This document shows, piece by piece, positions 52,601 through 60,900 of a DNA stretch of 64,000 nt; position 1 is the stretch's first letter, and each line of letters begins with the position of its first letter. The stretch is taken from positions 2,181,501 to 2,245,500 of the forward strand of contig NZ_JBGGWB010000001.1 of NCBI RefSeq assembly GCF_041321155.1, read 5' to 3'. Source of the DNA: Sphingomonas sp. IW22 (GTDB lineage Bacteria; Pseudomonadota; Alphaproteobacteria; Sphingomonadales; Sphingomonadaceae). The notes beneath the pieces are model-generated. The model worked only from the letters and a program-made list of their open reading frames with translations. It did not search any database and was not told the DNA's origin. A program made the position numbers and the translations under genes.

Positions 52601-53859
52601 TGTTCAGGCCCGTGACGACCGACGTGCGCGGCGAGCGCCGGTTCATCTCGACGATCGCGCGGCGCCTCGACAGTCTCGGCGCTCTGACGCGCGGGCAGCG
52701 CCAGACCGGTGGCCAGAACCTGTTCGACCCGGCCGACAATCTCGAAAGCATCTACGCCAAGGAAGCGCTCCACCGCTGGTTCGGCCTGTTGTTCACCGGT
52801 AAGCTCGAAGCGGTCAGCCTCGGGCGCTTTCAGGACCTGACAGGCCTCAGGATTGAAGCACCCGACGGGTCGATGCTCGATGATCTTCCGTCGATCCAGC
52901 GCTGGCTCAACCGCATCCTCGCACTTCCCATCGCCTTGCAGAACGCGATCTTCGATGAGTTCATGGGGCTGGTCGAGGCGCGGATTGATGCCGCGCGTCA
53001 GGCCGGCACGCTCGATCTCGGCCTTGAAACCATCGCGGTCGAGGATTTCACGCTCCTCTCGGACACGCTGCTGCGCACGGATCCTGCCTCGGGCGCAACA
53101 ACCCATCTGCTGGAACTGGAAATCGCCCGGGCCGTGAAGCCGTTGACGCTGAAGCGACTCGAGGAGCTCTACGGCCTCGCTGGGCAACGGCAACGGCCTG
53201 TTCGGAACGCCCGCTCGGGCCGGGTCGCCTTGCTCGTGCCCGCCCGCAGCATTCTTGCCGATGACGGCACCCGCGTGTCCCGCTTCGAATTGCTGCGCCC
53301 GCTGAAGCGCACTCACATCACCGAGGATCAGCTGGCTGAGAGCAGCTGGGAAGCCATTTCCGTCGAGGCTTTCCGCGAAGCCTGGGCAGCCGAAGTCGAG
53401 GAAGCGCGGACCAGCCACAAGCGTGAGCGCCTCTATCTCGCGACGGGCCTCCTGCTGCCGGTCTGGGACAAGCTCCCTTCGGATTTCGTGAGGGTGAGCC
53501 GCATCTCGGCGGCGGATGGCCGGTCGCTCCTTGGCCGGGAGGTTCCGGTCCATTGCGTTCCAGAACTGTGCCGGGCGCTCGGTCTGGAACGCGAGCAAGC
53601 GCTCTCCGCCGATGACATCCTCCAGACCGTCCTGGCGACAGGCCGAGCCATGGAATTCGACGGCCGCGAGCAGATCATGGTCAAGCGCAGCCTGGTCAAT
53701 GGCTCACAGCGAATTGAATTGACCGGATGGAGCGTAGCCCGCCTTGACTGGTACAAGGCCCAAGGCTGCTTTGCGGAAATCATCCGCTACCAGACGCGGC
53801 TGTTCGTGCCGATCGAGGGCGCGGCGAGCGTGATTGCCAGGTTGGCATCGTCCGCATAG
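49618..53859 (+). CDS. strawberry-notch family helicase with N-terminal adenine methyltransferase domain
   Basis: 1,413 residues. The N-terminal domain has methyltransferase motif I (EPSAGTGML near residues 140-148) and the N6-adenine catalytic NPPY at 205-208. A helicase of the SBNO type follows, with Walker A GDGTGAGKGR (Lys482) and DEAH at 582-585. The C-terminal helicase lobe has ILVFSDAGGTGRSYHADLAA and AAIQGLGRTNRTNQASAP. Such fusions sit on plasmids and ICEs next to primase genes; DNA protection or anti-restriction is often proposed but not shown. The ATG at 49618 follows CAGGAGG. Confidence 0.88.
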   Translation: MSNSSLAFAFDDPSPPVVVMAAQTMASELAAGRAISRSDVTRIMTEHFGGSDAVGRWSVRDAHAAVEVAHVQYLQSSDQILLSTPIDEAEQYFWSLDARLPTQTNRSDEQIEWQQFATPPRLAWLAARACALATDELVLEPSAGTGMLAVWAAKARARLALNEISPLRRDCLNAVFPTARVTGHDAELIDELLDAAITPSVVLMNPPYSHGIERGHDSRTGSRHLRSAWSRLVSGGRLVAIMPEWFDCAKFLAGLKGPVSLRLNSAVERAFVKHGTGITTRLLVLDKVDGSHEPVAIRTRDFRQLVDLVDGLPARASLDAVPEQSNLPARAPFRLVAAPRRPLPTPARITPAATAIGSLTYQSLETPAPLAPQVGHYLPYRPSRIVIDGAAEHPTPLVESVAMGSIAAPMPEAVPQLPDGLVAKGLLSAAQAETLIYAASAHARDLPGRFEPEDKGCSLKASAEGQTYRHGYFLGDGTGAGKGRQVASVILDRWVRGERRHIWVSKNEALLEDARRDWAALGGLPIDIQPLASWKLGTSIAMREGILFVTYPTLRSGRNDVTRLDQILDWAGDDFDGVIVFDEAHAMANAAGGEGSRGKVKGSEQGIAGVRLQNLLPRARVLYASATGASDVNNLAYATRLGLWGPETAFANREAFVADIRDGGIAAMELVARDLKSLGLYTARALSFAGVEYEILEHRLTGDQIAVYDAYAEAWAIIHANLHEALDATRIVDSETGGTLNSGAKSAALSIFEGTKQRFFAQLLLSMKLPSLLPAIDAAIADGNAAVVQLVSTAEAMLNRRLADLSDEEREALEIDLSPREFVIDYLAKSFPVRLMAVFTDENGNPRSEPMSDEQGAPVLCRSALAARDRMIEQLCALPPIATALDAIIERFGVDQVAEVTGRTRRLIIGGDGRQKLQSRSPRANVAETQDFMDGTKRILVFSDAGGTGRSYHADLAAKNQARRVHFLLEPGWRADAAIQGLGRTNRTNQASAPLFRPVTTDVRGERRFISTIARRLDSLGALTRGQRQTGGQNLFDPADNLESIYAKEALHRWFGLLFTGKLEAVSLGRFQDLTGLRIEAPDGSMLDDLPSIQRWLNRILALPIALQNAIFDEFMGLVEARIDAARQAGTLDLGLETIAVEDFTLLSDTLLRTDPASGATTHLLELEIARAVKPLTLKRLEELYGLAGQRQRPVRNARSGRVALLVPARSILADDGTRVSRFELLRPLKRTHITEDQLAESSWEAISVEAFREAWAAEVEEARTSHKRERLYLATGLLLPVWDKLPSDFVRVSRISAADGRSLLGREVPVHCVPELCRALGLEREQALSADDILQTVLATGRAMEFDGREQIMVKRSLVNGSQRIELTGWSVARLDWYKAQGCFAEIIRYQTRLFVPIEGAASVIARLASSA

Positions 53860-53864
53860 ATTGT

Positions 53865-53903
53865 TGCCAAATGGCATTATTGAGCGTATGTACTGCCATA
53901 TGG
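53865..53903. promoter_or_regulatory. two operator-like inverted repeats before the toxin-antitoxin pair
   Basis: TGCCAAATGGCA at 53865-53876 and CCATATGG at 53896-53903 share TGCCA/TGGCA arms, and their centres are 29 bases apart, close to three helical turns. Both lie within 50 bases of the antitoxin start. Xre-type antitoxins of RES pairs autoregulate through such repeats. Confidence 0.5.
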
Positions 53904-53912
53904 AGATTTGCC

Positions 53913-54326
53913 ATGCTGGCTCTGCAACCCATTGATACTGCCGTTACCGCTTTCCGTCCCGATCCGATTACCCAGGACGAGGCAGCTGCTATGTTCCGGG
54001 CAGTCCTCAATCTGTTTGGCAAATGGGAGCTGACCGACGAGCAGGCGGCAACGCTGCTCGATATGCCAGTGCGCTCCTATCGCCGCTGGAAGGCCGAAGG
54101 CCCCGGGCGCGTCTCGCGCGATGGCCGCGCTCGTCTGTCCAACCTCATGGGTATCCACAAGGCGCTCCGGATCATCTTTTCGGAAAGCTCGCGAGGCTAT
54201 GCCTGGATCAGGGCAGCCAACGACGCGTTCGGAGGAGCCAGTGCGCTCGACGTGATGCTCGGGGGCGAACTTACCGACATCATGCGGGTGCGTCGCTACC
54301 TCGACGCCGAGCGTGGTGGCTGGTGA
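53913..54326 (+). CDS. Xre/MbcA/ParS-type antitoxin
   Basis: 137 residues. An HTH covers LNLFGKWELTDEQAATLLDM and PVRSYRRWKAEGP. The C-terminal MbcA/ParS domain has RLSNLMGIHKALRIIFSESS, WIRAANDAFGGASALDVMLG and the final RVRRYLDAERGGW that plugs the RES active site in known pairs. The start at 53913 gives the normal N-terminus. The TGA overlaps the toxin's GTG. Confidence 0.9.
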   Translation: MLALQPIDTAVTAFRPDPITQDEAAAMFRAVLNLFGKWELTDEQAATLLDMPVRSYRRWKAEGPGRVSRDGRARLSNLMGIHKALRIIFSESSRGYAWIRAANDAFGGASALDVMLGGELTDIMRVRRYLDAERGGW

Positions 54327-55057
54327 GCAAAACTGCGGATGTCCCCGTTTCTCGAGTTGAGTGGAAGGGCGCTGTCAGGATCATCCGCAGTGCCTTTCCG
54401 CCGATCGACCTGTTTGAGGACATCGCTGATCCAGCCGACTGGCCGCTGCTGATCTCGGCAGAGCAGAAGACCAATCCGCGCATCATGGCCACGATTGGTA
54501 ATCTCGACTTGGTGCCGGTCGACCGACGCGTCGGCGGAAACGGGGCATCCTACCTCATGGCGCCGTTCACCCACGTCAGCACCGACCGGCCAAGCCGTTT
54601 TACCGATGGCAGCTACGGCGTGCTCTACGTCGGCGATCGGTTTGAAACCGCACTGTTCGAGACGATCCACCACCATGCCCGCTTCATGGCACGGACAAAA
54701 GAAGCGCCCGGCTGGACCTCGCAGTTCCGGGAGATCGTCATGACGGTCGATGCAGACCTACATGATCTGAGATCCGCAGCTGCGGAACCGGCCCCGATGC
54801 TGGACCCTGACAGCTACGCGGCATCTCAAGCTCTCGCCGCCAATCTCAGGGGCGAGGAATCCGACGGCATTGTCTACCCGAGCATCCGACATCCTGGCGG
54901 GGAGTGCGTCGCACTCTTCTACCCGGACTGCGCGTCAAATCCTTTGCAGGGGCGCCACCTCGACTATCACTGGGAAGGCGAGCGGGTTGACCTTGTCCGC
55001 GATGCCGGTTCGGGAGCTGTTTTCCGCATCGTCGATTTGCCGCCCGATCCTGTCTGA
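54323..55057 (+). CDS. RES-domain toxin (MbcT/ParT-like)
   Basis: 244 residues from a GTG overlapping the antitoxin stop. The RES domain has the Arg of RIIRSAFPP, the Glu in the YVGDRFETALFETIHHH stretch, and the Ser in the SDGIVYPSIRHPGGECVALF segment. RES toxins destroy NAD+ or ADP-ribosylate cell enzymes. The pair is a complete type II toxin-antitoxin system that likely stabilises the island or acts in defence. Confidence 0.9.
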   Translation: MSKTADVPVSRVEWKGAVRIIRSAFPPIDLFEDIADPADWPLLISAEQKTNPRIMATIGNLDLVPVDRRVGGNGASYLMAPFTHVSTDRPSRFTDGSYGVLYVGDRFETALFETIHHHARFMARTKEAPGWTSQFREIVMTVDADLHDLRSAAAEPAPMLDPDSYAASQALAANLRGEESDGIVYPSIRHPGGECVALFYPDCASNPLQGRHLDYHWEGERVDLVRDAGSGAVFRIVDLPPDPV

Positions 55058-55122
55058 CCGCATAAGTTGGCCTTCCGTCCGAGTGCTGTAGGATCTGGGA
55101 GCACAGGGGCCGGCCAGCAGAC

Positions 55123-55635
55123 TCAAGTTTGCGCGCCAGCCTTCACGAGTTCATGAAGGGCTTTGTCCGGCGAAACCGGGCCCTTGTACAGCGGGCTACA
55201 CGGCGTCTCCGCTAGCTTGGCGGAAATCGCCAGGAGGTCGTCATCATCGCCCTTTTCATAGGCATAGGCGGCCAGCCAGAATTCGGCCTGCTTGACGAAC
55301 TCATTGAGGATGCCCAAGACGCTCCGGTTCGCAGTCTTTGCGTACCGGGCCTGGTCCATCCGCCAGACTTCCTGGGCAATGAATTCAGATGAGACCCCGT
55401 GCTCCTTCAGAACCAGCGCCAATTGTGCGGGGAATCTTCGAGCAAGCGTGGCCGCTGGGGCTAGCGGCATAAGCACGGGAAGCAGCGTGCGCTCAGAAAC
55501 CAGCAAAGCGACCTGCGGCTTCCAGAACAGCACCGTGGCATACCAATTGCCCAGGGCGGTGTCGCTTTGTCCGGGCTCCGCGATCTCGGGTTTGATCCGA
55601 TCTAGCAGTTTCTTGGTGCAGTGGAGGTGCAACAT
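55123..55635 (-). CDS. DUF6933 family protein
   Basis: 170 residues starting MLHLHCTKKLLDRIKPEIAE. The family pattern includes LGNWYATVLFWKPQVALLVS, ERTLLPVLMPLAPAATLARR and SVLGILNEFVKQAEFWLAAY. Members often sit beside toxin-antitoxin genes; their function is not known. It is convergent with the RES toxin gene. Confidence 0.7.
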   Translation of the reverse strand: MLHLHCTKKLLDRIKPEIAEPGQSDTALGNWYATVLFWKPQVALLVSERTLLPVLMPLAPAATLARRFPAQLALVLKEHGVSSEFIAQEVWRMDQARYAKTANRSVLGILNEFVKQAEFWLAAYAYEKGDDDDLLAISAKLAETPCSPLYKGPVSPDKALHELVKAGAQT

Positions 55636-56003
55636 GGCGGCTTTGGATAGTGCTCGCTGTCAAGGGTGTCCACTGACGCCACCGGCCACGCAGATGGAAT
55701 GATTGAAATGGAAGGGACCGACCCAAAGCCGGTCGTCCCAGATCAGAAGAATGAATGTCTACTTCCGCTGGAAGCAGCCAAGCGGCTTTCATGAAGGAGC
55801 CCCGACCTCGCTTTAGACTGCAATAGGGTGGCAACCTGCGTGCGGGCCAGATCTCCGCGTTGGGTCAGCTGTCAGGCTCGACGTGCCAACATTCTGCGAG
55901 TCCGCGCAAGCACAGGATCAGCTTGCCGAGTTCGGTCTCGAAGAGCTACGTCGCCTCGGCGGTGACGCCGACCTATGCGTAGAGCTCGTCCCGCGTGGCC
56001 ACC
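55636..56003. other. intergenic stretch without a supportable gene
   Basis: No frame with coding character or a good start is present. The part around 55730-55820 reads like debris of an older coding region. Both flanking genes are read leftward, so the DUF6933 promoter must lie here. Confidence 0.5.
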
Positions 56004-56945
56004 CTAGGCCTGCCACCAAGTCGCCGACACGGGCACGTCAGCGGCGTGCAGCTCGGTCACGAGCCGCCGCTGCCACCCATCTTGATCGTCGAGCGGGACG
56101 TAGACGACGCCGTCGTAGTCGGACGGGCGTTCGACACCCGGCGAGACGAGCGCGCACACCCGCTCGACACCGAGCTGACCAATGAAGAAGCCCATCTCGA
56201 AGAGCACGTTCTGGCGCGGGCGTTGGACCGCGACCGGCGCGGCCTCGCCGGCGGGGACGAGTTCGGGCCGGAGATGACCGAGGTCGTCGCCGGTCAGAAG
56301 AACGACGGCGAACGCCGCACCGTCGGCCTCCTCACGGAATTTGGTGAGGATCGAGCGACCGCGGTTCGGCCGTTCCGACAGGATTACCACATCGACGCCA
56401 ACCCGACGCTCGAGGAACCGTGCGACCGCGTGCTTGGACGCCTCGTCCCGACCGTGCACAAGAAACACCTTCGCCGGCGTGACGTCGACCGCCGGGGCCA
56501 CTGGCTCGGGTTCCACTGCGGGCGCCTCGGCGGCGACCGCGCCAATAAGGCCGTGCTCGCGAAGGATGGCTAGAAGGTCGCCATCCTTCACGGCCCAATG
56601 GGTCCGGCTGAACTCGAAATCCGCCAGCTGCAGGTCCCAGCGGAGTTCTTGGAGCGCCTCGTCCGTCAGCGGGGGGACGGAATCGTCGAACTCGAAGATG
56701 ACGCGGATATCGCTGCCGCGCTGCTGGATTCGACGGATGTGCCCGATGCGCGGGACGCCGTCCGCCGACTGCTCATACATGAACAGCGTGGGGAGCTTAG
56801 CCAGTTCCTCCAGCACTGCGGGCGTTAACGCCAGCAACGGCGCCCGGATATCATCAGCGGTGTGCTCGAGCACCCGGCTGCGGTCCCAGACGTAGGCCCC
56901 TTCCTCCCAGGCGTTGTCGCCTGCGGTGACCATCACGTTGAACAT
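56004..56945 (-). CDS. TIR-like (CAP12/Pycsar effector-type) NAD-hydrolase candidate
   Basis: 313 residues. Residues 159-300 form a TIR-like PF10137 domain: KVFLVHGRDEASKHAVARFL, VVILSERPNRGRSILTKF, and RQNVLFEMGFFIGQL with the predicted catalytic Glu250. Such domains cleave NAD+ when activated. Residues 1-135 are a separate domain (SRVLEHTADDIRAPLLALTP, FMYEQSADGVPRIGHIRRI, WAVKDGDLLAILREHG), which may sense a ligand or partner. No cyclase gene is near. It follows an Xre gene by 6 bases (AGATTGAGGCGGC-ATG), so they form one operon. Confidence 0.85.
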   Translation of the reverse strand: MFNVMVTAGDNAWEEGAYVWDRSRVLEHTADDIRAPLLALTPAVLEELAKLPTLFMYEQSADGVPRIGHIRRIQQRGSDIRVIFEFDDSVPPLTDEALQELRWDLQLADFEFSRTHWAVKDGDLLAILREHGLIGAVAAEAPAVEPEPVAPAVDVTPAKVFLVHGRDEASKHAVARFLERRVGVDVVILSERPNRGRSILTKFREEADGAAFAVVLLTGDDLGHLRPELVPAGEAAPVAVQRPRQNVLFEMGFFIGQLGVERVCALVSPGVERPSDYDGVVYVPLDDQDGWQRRLVTELHAADVPVSATWWQA

Positions 56946-56951
56946 GCCGCC

Positions 56952-57665
56952 TCAATCTCCCCTTTCGGTCGTCGCCGCGGCATCCTCGCCTCGCTCCGGG
57001 AAGACCAAACCATTGCGCGGCGTCTCATATTCGCCAAGGCCATCCATCACGAATGCGCGCGAGATACCCGACGCGTCTCGACCGACGCGCAGCGCGATCC
57101 TGGTCTCGGTCCACTGCGCCATCAGGATCGCCAAGCCGCCACCTCCGTCGTCGTCGACGTCGTAGCACTGGACGTCGAAACTGGCGCCACCGACCACGAA
57201 GCCCCGGGCGGCAAGGCCGTCGAGCAGCGTCTTCGCCTCAAGTTCCCGTACTACCTGGTCGACGGGACGCAAGGCGTCCTCTATCGCAGCCACTGCCTCG
57301 CAATGCTCCTGGAAAAGTTGGATCGAGCGGGCGTCGTCGATACTATCCAGTTCGCAGAACCCGAAGTCGATGTTGCGACCTCGGCGAAGCAAGCCGACCA
57401 GCCCGCGGCCAGTCGTTATCCGGTCGAGCGGTACGTGAGGTTGATCGGCGACCGATCCGGCCGAGCCAAGCTCGGACGCGGGCACGCCGAGAGCCGCGGC
57501 CAGCGAAGCGAGCGACGCCGCGGCGATTTTGCGCCCCGCCTCGGCGCGTTGCACGGTCGCAATGCCTACACCCGCCGACGCGGCCAGATCCTCTTGGGTC
57601 ATCGCCCGGGATGCGCGAAGCTCCCTGATGTTCTCGCTAACGTTCATATTGTCGATAGCAATCAT
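56952..57665 (-). CDS. Xre-family regulator with C-terminal sensor-like domain
   Basis: 237 residues. An N-terminal HTH_3 reads NVSENIRELRASRAMTQEDL, AASAGVGIATVQRAEAGRKI and ends near residue 75. The remaining 160 residues (VDQVVRELEAKTLLDGLAAR, GFVVGGASFDVQCYDVDDDG) form an alpha/beta domain that I do not recognise. It probably represses the coupled TIR-like gene. The start may also be at 57647 (MNVSENI). Between 57666 and 57939 only a short + strand fragment ending GDPRDYEAIMTALLAALESS is noticed. Confidence 0.75.
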   Translation of the reverse strand: MIAIDNMNVSENIRELRASRAMTQEDLAASAGVGIATVQRAEAGRKIAAASLASLAAALGVPASELGSAGSVADQPHVPLDRITTGRGLVGLLRRGRNIDFGFCELDSIDDARSIQLFQEHCEAVAAIEDALRPVDQVVRELEAKTLLDGLAARGFVVGGASFDVQCYDVDDDGGGGLAILMAQWTETRIALRVGRDASGISRAFVMDGLGEYETPRNGLVFPERGEDAAATTERGD

Positions 57666-57939
57666 ATTGGTCCTCCCATGTCGATGGGATTCCACGCGGA
57701 GCTAACATCAAGCCACCCCAGCCAGACATCACCGAGCCATCACTGGTCATGGCGATGGAAGAAAACCTTTGCGAGGGCCAGAGGCGCCGCCGTTCGCACT
57801 TCCCTGGCGCGCCGCCGCGAAGCTTGGGGTCGGCGATCCGCGCGACTACGAAGCGATAATGACAGCGCTCTTGGCAGCGTTGGAATCGAGCGCGATCGAC
57901 TTGGAAAAGCGGTTCGAGTGAACCACTGCGGAGGGGGGC

Positions 57940-60900
57940 TCAGAAGGTCCGCGTGACCCGCACGCCGAACTGGTCGTTCACGATGACATAATCGTGCCCG
58001 GATGGCCGCGCCGCGCCAGCACCCGGAATCGTCTCGCCTTTCCCAACCTCGAAGCCGGCGGGATCTATCCACGTCACGGTGCCGTCGCGAACGATCGGTC
58101 GAACGGCATACGAGGCGCGCGAACCGGTGACCCTCGTCAAACCGGCGGCCGCCGTCGTCGGCACCGCCGGCGGGACGATCCCCCGAGGCCGCGCCTCCAT
58201 CCAGGCGAGGAAGAGCTGCGGATCTATCCGCTCCTCGGCAGTGGGGACCAACGTGCGGCTCGCGAGCCAGGTCTCGTATTCAGCACGCAGCACGGTCGCG
58301 GCCTCGCGCGTCCCGGCCAACCCTTGCGCCATGGCGAACGCGACGAACGGATCGAGCGTGCCCCAGCGCAGCAGCTCGCGGAACCAGAAACCGATCCAGG
58401 GCAGCTTCGTGGTCTCGCGCCATGCCGCGATGTTGGGGACTTCGGCCTCGCCGGCGTTGGCGTTCCATGCCTCCGCGACCGCCGCGCCGACAGAGACGCC
58501 AAGCCGGAACTCCAGGTTGTTGGCCACGAAGCCCTGCCAGCGGCGGAGCTCGCCGGCCGTCGGCGGCGACGCACCGTCACGCTGCACCCACCATCCAGCA
58601 ACATCCAGCCACCGGTCGATCAGCGCCTGCTCGGTCGCTCCACGCGCCGTGAAGCCGAAGCCCCTGCCGCCCCGTACGAGTTCGCCCAGCCGCGCGACGA
58701 GCGCGAACCGCTCAGCGGTGCCCCATGTGCCATAGTCGGCGGCACCACGAAGCGCCTCCAAGATGGCGGGCGACACCTGCTGGAACTGCCGCCCGACGTA
58801 GGGCGTGAAGCCGATCTGGTAGAGCGCGCGGCGCTGGATAGGATCGGGATATAGCCGTGCGGCGACCGCTCCGCCGCGCTTCACGAAGGCTGCCTCCAGC
58901 CATACTTCCGCGACGCCGGCGTATCGGGTAAAGGACCGGTTCCAGATGTCGCGTATCGCCGCTTCGACGTCCGTGGGTGTTCCAGAGAGGCGTTCCATCT
59001 CCTCGATCGCCGAAAGAATGAAGCCGTCGAGTTCGTCGAGACTGTCGCCGAGCATATCCAGGGTCTGCGTCGATCCGACGCCGAGGTTGCCACCAACCGA
59101 TTCGGGCAGGGATGCTTCGAGGAACGCGTGCAGGTCGGCGACCGTGCGCAGACCCAGCACATCGTGCGCCTTCTGCCAGATCGAGCGTAGCAGCGTCTGG
59201 AGCGGCGTGCTGACGGTGGCGTCGGCGCGGGATTCGGCAGCGATCGCGTCGAGGAGCCGGTTCAGGTTGCGAACAAACCCGTCGCGCTGATTGCGCTGCG
59301 TAGCCTGCTCGGCCTGTGCCGTCGACGAGTTGGCCATCGGCAGGCAGACGAGCGTGATGCCTTCCATCGACTCCGCCGCGCCCGGCCGGCCCGCGCGACC
59401 CGCGAGATTGCGGAATTCCGCCGTGGGCAGGATGTCGGTAACCGGCTGGCCTGTCGGCCGTATGTCCACGGTCCGCTCCAGGCTCGGCAGGATGATGAGG
59501 TCGAACGGGAGGTTCACCCCCTCGGTCAGCGTAGCTGTCGCCACTGTCACCGGGCAGACGCGCCTCTCGATCAACTCGACCATCAAGCGCCGCAGACGCT
59601 GCGGCATTTGGCCATGGCTGGTCGCGATGCCACGGTCGAGCAGAGCGACCTCGGACGAGGCCGGTCCGCAATAGTCGACGCAGGTTGCGCGCGCGTCGGC
59701 GAAAAGCTGCGCGCCATCTGCCGGCGGCTCGAATGGCGGCAGGGCGTCCCATCCCTTGAGCGTGAACGCCTCGGCATAGCGCTTCATCACGCGGTCGGGC
59801 GCCTGCGTGACCGAGATGAGGATGCGACGACCACCGGGGACTAGGTTCATGGCTGTCCACAGTGCATGGTTCTGCACGTAGTGCGGGAGACTTTTGCGTA
59901 TGGCCGACAGCGGTTCGGGCATCGGGGGAAGGCCGAGGTTGAGGAAGACAGGGTCCTCGCGGCCGCGCACGTAAAGCGGCTGGCCGTTGTTCAGCTCAAG
60001 CGTGATACGCGCCGACTGGCCCGGACGCGATTCGAGCACGCCGACCAGCTGACGGCTGCTGCGGTAGCCGAGCCCCACGGGCTCGGCCGCAGCGCTCCCC
60101 TCGATCCACCGTGCGACCGGCGGTGCCGCTCCGCCCGCGACGGCGGTCAGCGCCACGCGGCCGATGTCTGGCTTGAGCGCAAGAAGGCGGGTGACCAGAC
60201 CTTCCAGCCGCATCGCCCGATCGGAGTGTGCGGCGAGATCGCGCATGGTCCGCGGGGTGCCGTCGACGACCACCTGGTGCGCCTCGTCGATGATCAGCAG
60301 TTCGAGGCGCCGGACGAGAAGGTGCCCGACATAGCGGATAAGAGCCTCGGCCTTCTCCACCGTGGCGATCAGCACGGTCGGGGTGTCGGCAGTCAGCCAA
60401 TAATCGGTGATGCCCCAGTCTGTGCCGCCATAGAGGCCGGTGACGGTGATCTCGCCGCGGAACTCAGCGCTCAGCTTCGCTTCGACCTCGCCGGCTAAAG
60501 CGCGTGACGGGACGATGTAGAGCGCGAGCGGTGATGGCTTACCGTCCGCCGGTGCGGCCAGAAGGAGTTCCTTCACCAGCGCGAGATTGGCGACCAGCGT
60601 CTTGCCCGATCCCGTCGGCGTGCAAAGCGCGAACGACCTGCTGACCGCGAGACGGGCAAGGCCGCTGACCTGCGAAGGCCACAGCACGCCACGACCACGG
60701 GCGAACTGCTCGCGGGCAAACCTGTGCAGCTTCGCAGCCGCATCCAGGCCGGGCGCCGCAAGTGGCGCAGCGCGACGGTGCAGGCTATCCCGCGCGAAAC
60801 GGGCGGCGGAAGCGCTGACAAGCTTGAGCATGATCCAAGCCTCGTCGCCGACGATGCGCGTCGCGACATCCGCCAATGCCGCCAGCTTCTGCAACGCCGT

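Noticed and set aside
52054..53598. A 514-codon leftward frame
   Set aside because: It is antisense to the strawberry-notch helicase and has no recognisable domain.
55883..56573. Plus-strand frames around the TIR gene
   Set aside because: They are Arg/Pro-rich shadows antisense to the TIR-like domain with its conserved motifs.
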